From Nocardia asteroides (GTDB lineage Bacteria > Actinomycetota > Actinomycetes > Mycobacteriales > Mycobacteriaceae): 64,000 nt of DNA. The notes beneath the pieces were generated by a model that did no database searches, had not been told where the DNA came from, and was given only the letters and a program-made list of their open reading frames with translations. The position numbers and the translations under genes are program-made. Below are positions 41,944 through 50,663 of the stretch, one piece after another (position 1 is the first letter of the stretch; the number at the start of each line of letters is the position of its first letter). The stretch lies in contig NZ_LR134352.1 in NCBI RefSeq assembly GCF_900637185.1, positions 1,426,001-1,490,000 of the forward strand, given 5' to 3'.

Positions 41944-42522
41944 TCACGTCGCGATGACATCCGCAGGCCAGCCGGACGCGGGGCCCGGGGGATCGGTGGT
42001 GAGGCGGGCGGCGTGCCATTCGTCGACGCGGGCGCCGCGCTGGATGCCGCCCTGGCGGGCCAGGCCCTCGTAGTGGAAGCCGTTGCGGCGGACGACGGCG
42101 GCGGAGGGGTGGTTGCCGACCATGGCGCGCCAGGTGAGGCGGGCCAGGGCCAGGCCGTCGGGGGCGAAGGCGAAGTCGCAGACCAGGGCGACGGCGCGCG
42201 ACATCAGGCCGCGGCCGCGGTGGTCGGCGGTGAGCCAGAAGCCGATCTCGCAGACGCCGGGACCGCGGTCGTGCGTGCCGAGCATGCCCTCGACGCGGCC
42301 GTCGGCGGCGGTGCGGATCGCCCAGACCGGGGTGTTGCTCGCCCAGCCGGGCGCGACGACCAGGTCGAGGAACTGTTCGGCGTCGGCGCGGCCGTAGGGG
42401 ACCGGGATCGTCGTCCAGCGGCCTACCTCGGGGTCCTGGCAGCACTCGACGATGCGGTCGAGATCGGCCCCGGTGGGGCGGGTGAGCCAGACGGTGCCGT
42501 CGGTGAGTACGTGTTCGTACAT
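41944..42522 (-). CDS. GNAT-family N-acetyltransferase (RimJ/RimL-like)
   Basis: A 192-residue acetyl-CoA-dependent acyltransferase. The pattern LTRPTGADLDRIVECCQDPEVGRWTTIPVPY, then EIGFWLTADHRGRGLMSRAV (the acetyl-CoA pyrophosphate-binding loop) and NHPSAAVVRRNGFHYEG, is that of the RimJ/RimL-like group that acetylates protein N termini or small amines. The start is the ATG at 42522. It diverges from the ECF41 sigma factor gene with 66 bases between them. Confidence 0.85.
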   Translation of the reverse strand: MYEHVLTDGTVWLTRPTGADLDRIVECCQDPEVGRWTTIPVPYGRADAEQFLDLVVAPGWASNTPVWAIRTAADGRVEGMLGTHDRGPGVCEIGFWLTADHRGRGLMSRAVALVCDFAFAPDGLALARLTWRAMVGNHPSAAVVRRNGFHYEGLARQGGIQRGARVDEWHAARLTTDPPGPASGWPADVIAT

Positions 42523-42588
42523 GACGTCATCTTGGCAGGTCGACGCCCGGTTTCTCACCAGGTTTTCCGGTCCGTAGGATCATCGGCG

Positions 42589-43482
42589 ATGGTTTCCCCG
42601 CTTCTCACCGACCTGTTCGAATCACATCGAGCGCATCTGCTTTCGGTCGCCTACCGGCTCACCGGAAGCGTCGGCGACGCCGAGGACGCGGTGCAGGAGA
42701 GCTGGCTGCGGATGGCCGGGGTACACCAGTCCGAGATCGAGGACCTGCGCGCGTGGCTGACCACGGTGGTCAGCCGCATCTGCCTGGACCATCTGCGCAG
42801 TGCCGCGGTGCGTCGGGAAACCTATGTGGGGCAGTGGCTTCCGGAGCCGATCGTGACCATGCCCTCGCGCATGCCGGACCCGCTGGAGGCAGTGGTGCGC
42901 CATCAGGACAGCCGGATGGCGGCGCTGGTGGTGCTCGACGCGCTGACTCCGCAGCAGCGGGTGGCGCTGGTCCTGCACGACAGTCTCGACGTGCCGTTCG
43001 ACGAGATCGCCGACATCCTCGGCGTGTCGTCCGAGGCGGCCCGGCAGTTGGCCGTGCGCGCCCGCAAGGCCGCGGCCAGGGCGCCGGAGCCGGTGACCGA
43101 CGACGTGCACGATCAGGCGGTGCAGCGGTTCCTGGCCGCGCTGGCCACTGGCGACATCGCCGCCGTCGCCGCGACCCTGCATCCGGACGCCTCGTTCACC
43201 GCCGACGCGGGCGGCTCCACCAGGACGGCGCTGAATGTCGTTGTGGGAGCGGAGAAGGTGGCGCGGCTGGCCGTGGGCCTGTGGCGCAAGAACATGGCGG
43301 AGTCGGGGCTGGAGCTCGCTTTCGCGGCGGTGAACGGGCAGTCGGGCCTCGTGCTCACCGATCCGAACTCGCCGTTCGGGCGGGCCGTGCGGGTGCTCGG
43401 TTTCGCGGTGCGGGACGGGAAAGTCTGGGCTGCTTACGATTTCGCCAATGTGGCGAAGCTGTCGGGCGCGCGGATGCGCTGA
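42589..43482 (+). CDS. ECF41-type RNA polymerase sigma factor with SnoaL-like C-terminal domain
   Basis: A 297-residue sigma factor of the SigJ/ECF41 type. Sigma2 (YRLTGSVGDAEDAVQESWLRM) and sigma4 (LDALTPQQRVALVLHDSLDVPFDEIADILGVS) are followed by a SnoaL/NTF2-fold regulatory domain (about residues 175-295) in place of a separate anti-sigma factor. The linker motif YVGQWLPEP is the ECF41 hallmark. Such factors usually stand beside a carboxymuconolactone-decarboxylase, oxidoreductase or epimerase gene that they transcribe. Here the nearest such pair is 9.5 kb to the left at 32.6-33.9 kb, one of which has a fitting promoter. Start: ATG 42589. Confidence 0.9.
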   Translation: MVSPLLTDLFESHRAHLLSVAYRLTGSVGDAEDAVQESWLRMAGVHQSEIEDLRAWLTTVVSRICLDHLRSAAVRRETYVGQWLPEPIVTMPSRMPDPLEAVVRHQDSRMAALVVLDALTPQQRVALVLHDSLDVPFDEIADILGVSSEAARQLAVRARKAAARAPEPVTDDVHDQAVQRFLAALATGDIAAVAATLHPDASFTADAGGSTRTALNVVVGAEKVARLAVGLWRKNMAESGLELAFAAVNGQSGLVLTDPNSPFGRAVRVLGFAVRDGKVWAAYDFANVAKLSGARMR

Positions 43483-43532
43483 CCTCGCGCATCGGACCGG
43501 ACCCGCGCGATCCGGTCCGACGCGACGCGTGT

Positions 43533-43748
43533 CTACGGGTAGGTCGAGCCCCACTGGTGGTCACCCGTGGACGAACCCAGGTTCATGTCACCGGTGGAGG
43601 AGCCCATGTTGTTGTCCGGGGTCGCCGAACCGGTGAAGTAGTCGACGATTGGGCTGCCGACGAGATGGTCGTGGATGAACCGCAGAGCCGAACCGGCAAC
43701 CTCCGACGCTGCCGGTCCGGTGATGAAATCGAGCAGAGGTGAGGCCAT
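43533..43748 (-). CDS. Small protein with GSSTGD repeats, unknown function
   Basis: A 71-residue protein starting MASPLLDFITGPAASEVAGS at 43748, with GGGG-type ribosome binding sequence about 6 bases before the ATG. The first half is helical and mildly hydrophobic. The tail holds two exact GSSTGD repeats (NMGSSTGD, NLGSSTGD) and ends QWGSTYP. There is no clear signal peptide or membrane helix. It stands alone between the sigma factor and dapC, with a rather A/T-rich promoter region upstream. I do not recognise the family; start signals and the internal repeat make a real gene likely. Confidence 0.6.
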   Translation of the reverse strand: MASPLLDFITGPAASEVAGSALRFIHDHLVGSPIVDYFTGSATPDNNMGSSTGDMNLGSSTGDHQWGSTYP

Positions 43749-43922
43749 TGGGAGCCCCTTTCGATATGCCACCACGCTGTGGTGTGTGAGGTAGAACACG
43801 GCGAGGCTAGCTCAGCCTGGGTCATCGCACAATAGCCCAGGTCAAGTGGGCAAAATGTTTGTGAAACATGCGTGTTCGCTATCGGTCGGCAACGTCGCCG
43901 AAAGGTGGGATACGCTGCGGGG

Positions 43923-45092
43923 ATGCCGTCTGTGCCGCCCACCGTGTCCCGTCTGCGCCCGTTCGCGTCGACGATCTTCGCCGAGATGACCGAACTCGCC
44001 GTACGCCACGACGCGGTGAATCTCGGGCAGGGATTCCCCGACACCGACGGGCCCGCGGGCATGCTCGAGGTCGCCAGGGCGGCCATCGCCGACGGCATGA
44101 ACCAGTACCCGCCGGGCCGCGGCGTCCCCGTACTGCGCCGGGCGATCGCCGACGACCGCGCCCGCCGCTACGGCACCGCCTACGACCCGGCCACCGAGAT
44201 CCTGGTGACCGTCGGCGCCACCGAGGCCATCAGCGCGGCGTTGCTCGGGCTGGTGGAGCCGGGCGACGAAGTCGTCCTCATCGAGCCGTACTACGACTCC
44301 TACGCCGCGGCGGTCGCGCTGGCAGGCGCCCGGCGACGGACCGCGCGCCTGGTCGCCGACGGTGACCGCTTCGTCCTGGACCTGGACAGCCTGCGCGCCG
44401 CGATCACCCCGAAAACCCGGATGCTGGTGATCAATTCACCACACAACCCCACCGGCTCGGTGCTCGACCACGCCGAACTCGCCGCCATCGCCGAACTGGC
44501 GTGCGCGCACGATCTGCTGGTGCTGGCCGACGAGGTGTACGAGCACCTGGTCTACGACGGGACCGAGCACATCAGCATCTCCACCCTGCCCGGGATGCGC
44601 GAGCGCACCGTGGTGGTGTCGAGCGCGGCCAAGACGTTCAATGTGACCGGCTGGAAGATCGGCTGGGTGTGCGCGCCGGCCCCGCTGCTCGACGGGGTGC
44701 TCACGGCCAAGCAGTTCCTCACCTTCGTCGGTGGCGGTCCGTTCCAGCCCGCGGTGGCGCACGCGATCGACGCCGAGCAGGGCTGGGTGCTCGCCATGCG
44801 CGACAGCCTCGCGGACAAGCGGCTGCGGCTGTCGGCGGCACTGCGCGACACCGGGTTCGGGGTGTCGGCCAGTTCCGGCGGCTACTTCGTGTGCGCCGAC
44901 ATCCGCCCGCTCGGCGCCGCGGACGGCATGGCCTTCTGCCGGGAACTGCCCGCGCGCCTCGGCGTCGCCGCGGTGCCGGTGAGCGTGTTCACCGACCATC
45001 CCGACGAGTGGAATCACCTGGTGCGCTTCACGTTCAGCAAACGCGACGAGACCATCGACGAGGGCGTGCGCAGGCTGCGTGCCGGGCACTGA
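43923..45092 (+). CDS. dapC: N-succinyldiaminopimelate aminotransferase (DapC)
   Basis: A 389-residue fold-type I PLP aminotransferase. It follows M. tuberculosis DapC (Rv0858c) closely: VNLGQGFPDTDGP, NQYPPGRG, TVGATEAISAA, NSPHNPTGSVL, the ADEVYEHLVYDG loop, and SSAAKTFNVTGWKIGW with the PLP lysine. It makes L,L-succinyl-diaminopimelate intermediates for lysine and peptidoglycan. The ATG at 43923 is preferred over upstream codons because it gives the family start (SRLRPFASTIFAEMTELA). It converges directly on the TRIC channel gene: the two stop codons are adjacent with no spacer. Confidence 0.9.
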   Translation: MPSVPPTVSRLRPFASTIFAEMTELAVRHDAVNLGQGFPDTDGPAGMLEVARAAIADGMNQYPPGRGVPVLRRAIADDRARRYGTAYDPATEILVTVGATEAISAALLGLVEPGDEVVLIEPYYDSYAAAVALAGARRRTARLVADGDRFVLDLDSLRAAITPKTRMLVINSPHNPTGSVLDHAELAAIAELACAHDLLVLADEVYEHLVYDGTEHISISTLPGMRERTVVVSSAAKTFNVTGWKIGWVCAPAPLLDGVLTAKQFLTFVGGGPFQPAVAHAIDAEQGWVLAMRDSLADKRLRLSAALRDTGFGVSASSGGYFVCADIRPLGAADGMAFCRELPARLGVAAVPVSVFTDHPDEWNHLVRFTFSKRDETIDEGVRRLRAGH

Positions 45093-45776
45093 TCAGTCGC
45101 GGGCGTGCCGGGCCAGCGGCGCGTGCCACTGGTAGTGCCGAGCCAGCAGCCGGAAGCCGATGGCACCGAGCGCGGCCAGCAGGCCGGTCCACGACCGGTA
45201 CAGGTCGAAATGCAGCAGCGTGGCGGTGGCGGCCGCGCCGAACAGCGCGGGAATGGCGTAGAGGTCCTGGTCGGGGCGCAGGACGAAGGGCACCTCGCCG
45301 CTGAGCACGTCGCGCAGGACACCGCCGCCGATGGCGGTGGTCATGCCGAGCAGGGCGGCGGTGGGCGCGCCGATGCCCGCGCCGTAGGCGATCACCGTGC
45401 CGGTGACGCAGAACAATCCGAGCCCGATCGCGTCGGCCACCTCCAGCGGGCCCTTGGTGAGACGGCGCGAGGGGGCGATGAAGTACAGCGCCAGCGCCGT
45501 GAGCAGCGACGCGGACAGATATGTGAGGTCGGTGAACGCGCCCGGCGGGGTGCGCCCGATCAGCAGATCGCGCACGATGCCGCCGCCCAGCGCGGTCGCG
45601 GTGGCCAGGATGGCCATGCCGAACAGGTCGAGCCGCTTGCGCACGGCCACCAACGCGCCCGAGGCCGCGAACGAGACCACACCCATCAGCTCGCCACCGC
45701 GGTGCAGCGCGGTGGCCGCCGAATCCAGCCCGGATGGCTCGGCCGCGACCGTCGCCACCAGCACCCCAACACTCAC
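45093..45776 (-). CDS. Trimeric intracellular cation (TRIC) channel family protein
   Basis: A 227-residue membrane protein with seven predicted helices arranged as two repeats of three plus one. The repeat-end motifs TALGGGIVRDLLIG and TAIGGGVLRDVLSG carry the glycine kinks and basic residue that line the pore in prokaryotic TRIC channels. Members form trimers that pass potassium or sodium. The start is the ATG at 45776. It is convergent with dapC and is preceded on the same strand by a LysE-type gene about 100 bases upstream. Confidence 0.88.
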   Translation of the reverse strand: MSVGVLVATVAAEPSGLDSAATALHRGGELMGVVSFAASGALVAVRKRLDLFGMAILATATALGGGIVRDLLIGRTPPGAFTDLTYLSASLLTALALYFIAPSRRLTKGPLEVADAIGLGLFCVTGTVIAYGAGIGAPTAALLGMTTAIGGGVLRDVLSGEVPFVLRPDQDLYAIPALFGAAATATLLHFDLYRSWTGLLAALGAIGFRLLARHYQWHAPLARHARD

Positions 45777-45874
45777 CGCTCACTCCTTCTCGCCCGGTCC
45801 ACCCAGCAGCGTGACACGCGGTGCCGCGCCCGGCGCGACCGGTCTCACCGGGTCGCGGGAGGGAGTGTGCGGGC

Positions 45875-46519
45875 TCAGGCGGGCGCGGGCCGGGTGCGGT
45901 CGGTGGCGAGCAGCACCGCGATGGCGCCGAGCGCGGTGCCCATGAGGTACCGCTGCGCGCGCAGCCACAGCGGCCGGGCGGTGAGGAAGCCGGCCAGCCC
46001 GGCGGCGCCGAGCACGATCAGCGCGTTGACGGTGAGCGCGACGGTGATCTGCACCGCACCCAGCGACAGGCTCTGCCACCACAGCGCCCCGCGTCCCGGA
46101 TCGACGAACTGCGGGATCAGCGCCATGTACATGATCGCGATCTTGGGATTGAGCAGATTGGTGACCAAGCCCATGGTGAACAGCCGCCGGGCCGGGTCGA
46201 CGGGCAGGTCGACCGGCGTGAACACCGACACCCCGCCCGGCCGCAGCGCCTGCCAGGCCAGCCACAGCAGATACCCGGCGCCCGCGAGCTTGAGGGCCAG
46301 GTAGAGGCCGGGAACCACCGCGAACACCGCCGTGATCCCGGCCGTCGCCGCCAGCAGGTACACCCCGAAACCCGCCGCCACCCCGGCCAGCGAGATCAGC
46401 CCCGCGCGGCGGCCCTGGGCCACCGTGCGTGACACGAGATACATCATGTTCGGTCCCGGCGTGAGCACCATGCCGAGCGCCGCCGCCGCAACCCCGAGAA
46501 CCGCCGTCGTCTGAAGCAC
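45875..46519 (-). CDS. LysE/RhtB-family exporter
   Basis: A 214-residue exporter with about six helices. The first loop reads LTPGPNMMYLVSRTVAQGRRAG, the full TPGP family motif, and the centre has GLVTNLLNPKIAIMYMALIPQFVDPG. It should export an amino acid or small metabolite; the substrate is unknown. The start at 46519 (MLQTTAVLGV) gives the usual short lead. It diverges from the XPB helicase gene, with about 220 bases between the starts. Confidence 0.88.
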   Translation of the reverse strand: MLQTTAVLGVAAAALGMVLTPGPNMMYLVSRTVAQGRRAGLISLAGVAAGFGVYLLAATAGITAVFAVVPGLYLALKLAGAGYLLWLAWQALRPGGVSVFTPVDLPVDPARRLFTMGLVTNLLNPKIAIMYMALIPQFVDPGRGALWWQSLSLGAVQITVALTVNALIVLGAAGLAGFLTARPLWLRAQRYLMGTALGAIAVLLATDRTRPAPA

Positions 46520-46742
46520 GTGTCGAGTCTGACCTGGTCAGGTGGGTCTTGTCGCGGTCCAGTCGGCAGCGGCTGGACCCTGCCCCCGCGCCATCGCCCC
46601 AGGTCGTGTCGGCGCGGGTCCGTACAATCGACCGAGGCTGCCGATGCGGCACAACCGCAGGCATCCCGCAGAACCATCCCGGCCGAACGCACCCCGAACG
46701 GGGCGTGCCCGACGAACGCGGCCCCGGACGCCAAGGAGCACT

Positions 46743-48404
46743 GTGACCGACGGTCCGCTGATCGTGCAGAGCGACAAGACCCTCCTGCTCGAGGTCGACC
46801 ACGAGCTGGCGGGCAACGCCCGCCAGGCCATCGCGCCGTTCGCCGAACTCGAGCGCGCGCCCGAGCATGTGCACACCTACCGGATCACGCCGCTGGCGCT
46901 GTGGAACGCGCGCGCGGCGGGCCACGACGCCGAGCAGGTCGTCGACGCGCTGGTGAGCTTCTCGCGGTACGCGGTGCCGCAGCCGCTGCTGGTCGACATC
47001 GTCGACACCATGGGCCGCTACGGCAGGCTGCAGCTGGTCAAGCATCCCGCGCACGGCTTGTGCCTGGTCAGCCTGGATCGCGCGGTGCTCGAAGAAGTGC
47101 TGCGGCACAAGAAGATCGCGCCCATGCTGGGCGCCCGCATCGACGACGACACGGTGATCGTGCACCCGTCCGAGCGCGGCCACATCAAGCAGATGCTGCT
47201 CAAGATCGGCTGGCCCGCCGAGGATCTGGCCGGCTACGTCGACGGCGAGGCGCACGAGATCGGCCTGGACTACACCGAGGGCAAGTGGCACCTGCGCGAC
47301 TACCAGGAGATGGCGGCCGACTCGTTCTGGGCGGGCGGGTCCGGTGTGGTGGTGCTGCCGTGTGGCGCGGGCAAGACCATGGTCGGCGCCGCCGCCATGG
47401 CCAAGGCCAAGGCCACCACGCTGATCCTGGTCACCAACACCGTGGCGGGCAGGCAGTGGCGCCGCGAGCTGCTGGCGCGCACCACGCTCACCGAGGACGA
47501 GATCGGCGAGTACTCCGGTGAGCGCAAGGAGATCCGGCCCGTCACCATCGCCACCTACCAGGTGATCACCCGCAAGTCGAAGGGCGAGTACAAGCACCTG
47601 GAGCTGTTCGACAGCCGCGACTGGGGCCTGGTGATCTACGACGAGGTGCACCTGCTGCCCGCGCCGGTCTTCCGGATGACCGCCGACCTGCAGTCCCGGC
47701 GCAGGCTCGGCCTCACGGCCACCCTGGTCCGCGAGGACGGCCGCGAGGGCGACGTGTTCTCGCTGATCGGCCCGAAGCGCTACGACGCGCCGTGGAAGGA
47801 CATCGAGGCGCAGGGCTGGATCGCGCCCGCCGACTGCGTGGAGGTGCGGGTCACCCTCACCGACGCCGAGCGGATGGCGTACGCCACCGCCGAGCCGGAG
47901 GAGCGCTACAAGCTGTGCTCCACCGCGCGCACCAAGATCCCGGTGGTGGAGTCCATCCTCGAGCGGCACAAGGGCGCGCCGACGCTGGTGATCGGCGCCT
48001 ACCTCGACCAGCTGGAGGAACTCGGCGTCGACCTGAACGCGCCGGTCATCACCGGCGCCACCAAGAACAAGGAGCGCGAGGCACTCTTCGACGCCTTCCG
48101 GTCCGGCGAGATCCCGGTGCTGGTGGTGAGCAAGGTGGCCAACTTCTCCATCGACCTGCCGGAAGCGTCGGTGGCGGTGCAGGTTTCGGGCACCTTCGGG
48201 TCCCGGCAGGAGGAGGCGCAGCGCCTCGGCCGGCTGCTGCGGCCCAAACAGGATGGCGGACAGGCGCATTTCTACTCGGTGGTCGCCCGCGACACTCTCG
48301 ACGCCGAGTACGCCGCGCACCGGCAGCGCTTCCTGGCCGAACAGGGCTACGCCTACCGCATCACCGACGCCGACGACCTGCTCGGGCCCGCCATCGGCGG
48401 GTGA
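46743..48404 (+). CDS. xpb: XPB/Ssl2-type DNA helicase
   Basis: A 553-residue superfamily 2 helicase, the bacterial counterpart of the nucleotide-excision-repair helicase XPB. It matches mycobacterial XPB (Rv0861c) along its length. The N-terminal damage-recognition-like domain (about 1-180) is followed by LPCGAGKTMVGAA (Walker A), a DEVHLLPA Walker B, GLTATLVREDG, the RED motif (REDGREGD) and QEEAQRLGRLLRPK (motif VI). It unwinds DNA 3' to 5' with ATP. The GTG at 46743 is supported by AAGGAG four bases before it; the frame opens further upstream without a start signal. Confidence 0.93.
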   Translation: MTDGPLIVQSDKTLLLEVDHELAGNARQAIAPFAELERAPEHVHTYRITPLALWNARAAGHDAEQVVDALVSFSRYAVPQPLLVDIVDTMGRYGRLQLVKHPAHGLCLVSLDRAVLEEVLRHKKIAPMLGARIDDDTVIVHPSERGHIKQMLLKIGWPAEDLAGYVDGEAHEIGLDYTEGKWHLRDYQEMAADSFWAGGSGVVVLPCGAGKTMVGAAAMAKAKATTLILVTNTVAGRQWRRELLARTTLTEDEIGEYSGERKEIRPVTIATYQVITRKSKGEYKHLELFDSRDWGLVIYDEVHLLPAPVFRMTADLQSRRRLGLTATLVREDGREGDVFSLIGPKRYDAPWKDIEAQGWIAPADCVEVRVTLTDAERMAYATAEPEERYKLCSTARTKIPVVESILERHKGAPTLVIGAYLDQLEELGVDLNAPVITGATKNKEREALFDAFRSGEIPVLVVSKVANFSIDLPEASVAVQVSGTFGSRQEEAQRLGRLLRPKQDGGQAHFYSVVARDTLDAEYAAHRQRFLAEQGYAYRITDADDLLGPAIGG

Positions 48405-48536
48405 TCGCGCCGGTCGCGGTTCGGTCTCCGGCGGCGCGGGACGCCGATCGCCCGGTCGGATCGCGGTAGCGTGCGGTGACGCCCTCGGCAGATAAGTGGA
48501 GGCAATCCCTCCGCAACCTGTGCTAGGAAGGAAAGC

Positions 48537-49202
48537 GTGCGCCGCTTCGAATTCGTGGTCGACCGCGAGCATGCTCACGCGGTCAACGAGACGTTCACCG
48601 GGTTACGCAGACTGCGGCTGGTGGCGCTGCTGGCCGCCGGGCTCGCCGTCGCGGCCACCGCCGCGCTGCTGTGGAGCGGGCAGGCCTGGGGGTATCTGCT
48701 GGCCGTCGTGTGCGTGCTGGCCGCCGTCATCGCGCTGTGGGTGGCGCTGTGGACCCCGCACCGGTCCAGCATCGAAAAGCTGTACCAGGACGGCGCTTTG
48801 GTGCCCGCCGTGGTCACCGAGGCCGAACCGACCGGCATCGTGCTGCTCGCCCTCGTCGACGTGGCCGAACCGTCCGCGCCCACCCGCAGCTGGGCGCTGA
48901 TCACCCGCAAGGTGCGGGCCCTGCCCGGCCACGCGCCCGAACCGGGGGAGCGGGTGCCCGCCGTGGCGGTCCGCACCGACCGCGCGCCGCGCCAGGTCGG
49001 TGAGCGCTGGCAGCTCGTCACCGCCATGCCGATCGCCTGGGGTACCCGCGACAGCGCGGTGATCGAGCGGGCCCGCGGCGCCATCACCGAACTCGAATGG
49101 CGGCTGCTGGCGGAGAATCTGGCCCTCGCGGCCCGGGTGCGGCGCACCGCCACCAAGCGCCTGCTGCTCGACCCGCAGCAGCTGCCGGGCGAGCTGGGCT
49201 AG
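48537..49202 (+). CDS. Two-helix membrane protein (DUF3239-like)
   Basis: A 221-residue protein. After a short charged N terminus (RRFEFVVDREHAHAVNETF) two membrane helices lie at about 25-46 and 51-72, and the remaining 150 residues form a cytoplasmic domain (ALVPAVVTEAEPTGIVLLALVDV). The layout fits the mycobacteriales proteins grouped as DUF3239, whose function is unknown. AAGGAAAG lies just before the GTG at 48537. It runs between xpb and the secreted peptidase gene in the same direction. Confidence 0.65.
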   Translation: MRRFEFVVDREHAHAVNETFTGLRRLRLVALLAAGLAVAATAALLWSGQAWGYLLAVVCVLAAVIALWVALWTPHRSSIEKLYQDGALVPAVVTEAEPTGIVLLALVDVAEPSAPTRSWALITRKVRALPGHAPEPGERVPAVAVRTDRAPRQVGERWQLVTAMPIAWGTRDSAVIERARGAITELEWRLLAENLALAARVRRTATKRLLLDPQQLPGELG

Positions 49203-49270
49203 GAGTATCGCGGCGCGGCTGCGACGATGGAGTACGTCCACTGACCAGCCGGTGAAAGGTGTCTGCCCTG

Positions 49271-50662
49271 ATGCGATGGTCGGCCGGTGCGGTCGCGGTG
49301 CTCGCCCTGCTGGCGCTCGGACCGCGCCCGGTGAGCGCCGATCCGGGGCATATCGGGGCGCCCGGACTGGGCGATCCCTACTATCCGCTCGACGGCAACG
49401 GCGGCTACGACGTCGGCCACTACGACCTGACGATCGACTACGAGCCGTCCACCTACCTGCTGCGCGGCACCGCCCGCATCGACGCCAGGGCGACCCAGCC
49501 GCTGACGCAGTTCAACCTCGACTACCGGGGCCCCGAGGTGCTGATGGTGACCGTCAACGGGCAGCCGGCGGGTTTCGCCCGCGACGGTGACAGCGAACTG
49601 GTCGTGACGCCGCTGCTCCCGCTGCTGCCCGGCCTGCCGATGCGCATCGTCGTCGACTACGCGGGCCCGGCCGCCGACACCGAGGGCGAGGGCTGGACCT
49701 ACGCGCCCAGCGGCGGCGCGTTCGCCGTCGGCCAGCCGCACAGCGCCGCCACCTGGTATCCGCTCAACGACACCCCGCTCGACAAGGCCACCTTCACCCT
49801 GCGTGCCTCGGTCCCCGCCGAGTGGGAGGTGATGTCGACCGGCGACCGCACCGCGCACGAGGTGCGCGACGGCCGCCTGTTCACCACCTGGGAGACCAGG
49901 CAGCCGGTGATCGGCTACCTCACCACGATGGCGGTCGACCACTTCACCTTCCTCGAACAGCGCCGCGCCGACGGCACGCCCGTGCTGAGCGCGTTCGCGC
50001 CGGAGTCCGACGGCAACCGCGAGGACGAGACCCGGGTGCCGCAGATCCTCGACTTCCTCGAAAAGCTCTACGGTCGTTACCCGTTCGACGTGGCGGGCGG
50101 CATCTACGTCGACACCGAGATCCCCTTCTCGCTGGAAACCCAGACCCGGCCCACCTACGCGCCGTGGGCCGACCTGAACACCGTCGTGCACGAGCTGGCG
50201 CACCAGTGGTGGGGCGACACCATGTCGATCCGGCAGTGGTCCGACATCTGCCTGAACGAGTGCTTCGCCAGCTACACCGCCGACTATCTGTGGCCCGAGC
50301 GGATCGACGGCGCCGACGTCGACACCGAGTACCGCGAGACCGTGGCGAAGTACCGGGACGACCCCGAGTTCTGGGCGATCCCGCTCGCGAATCCCGGTGC
50401 GGGCGAGGAGTTCACCTCGGTGTACTACCGCGGTCCGCTGTTCCTGCACGCGCTGCGCAAACTCCTCGGCGAGGACGTGTTCTTCACCGCCGTCCACGAT
50501 TACGTCGACGCGCGCCGCGACGGGCACGGCTCGATGCCCGAGTTCCGCGAGTTCCTGCAGAGCCGGACCTCGCTGCCGCTGCGCGACTTCCTGGCCGAAT
50601 GGCTGGACACCACGGCGGCGCCGCGCGAGGCCTTCCTGTTCCCTGGCACGCTGGCGCGCTGA
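49271..50662 (+). CDS. Secreted M1-family zinc metallopeptidase
   Basis: A 463-residue exported aminopeptidase-like enzyme. A Sec signal (hydrophobic AGAVAVLALLALG, then PRPVSADPG) is followed by the beta-sheet N-terminal domain and the catalytic domain with HELAHQWWGD and, 18 residues on, NECFASY, the HExxH-(18)-E zinc site. The segment PFSLETQTRP stands where GAMEN-type exopeptidase motifs lie. The usual large C-terminal domain of M1 enzymes is missing, as in other short actinobacterial secreted members. The ATG at 49271 is chosen; a GTG at 49259 abuts the ribosome binding sequence. It converges on the coiled-coil gene with one base between stops. Confidence 0.85.
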   Translation: MRWSAGAVAVLALLALGPRPVSADPGHIGAPGLGDPYYPLDGNGGYDVGHYDLTIDYEPSTYLLRGTARIDARATQPLTQFNLDYRGPEVLMVTVNGQPAGFARDGDSELVVTPLLPLLPGLPMRIVVDYAGPAADTEGEGWTYAPSGGAFAVGQPHSAATWYPLNDTPLDKATFTLRASVPAEWEVMSTGDRTAHEVRDGRLFTTWETRQPVIGYLTTMAVDHFTFLEQRRADGTPVLSAFAPESDGNREDETRVPQILDFLEKLYGRYPFDVAGGIYVDTEIPFSLETQTRPTYAPWADLNTVVHELAHQWWGDTMSIRQWSDICLNECFASYTADYLWPERIDGADVDTEYRETVAKYRDDPEFWAIPLANPGAGEEFTSVYYRGPLFLHALRKLLGEDVFFTAVHDYVDARRDGHGSMPEFREFLQSRTSLPLRDFLAEWLDTTAAPREAFLFPGTLAR

Positions 50663-50663
50663 C

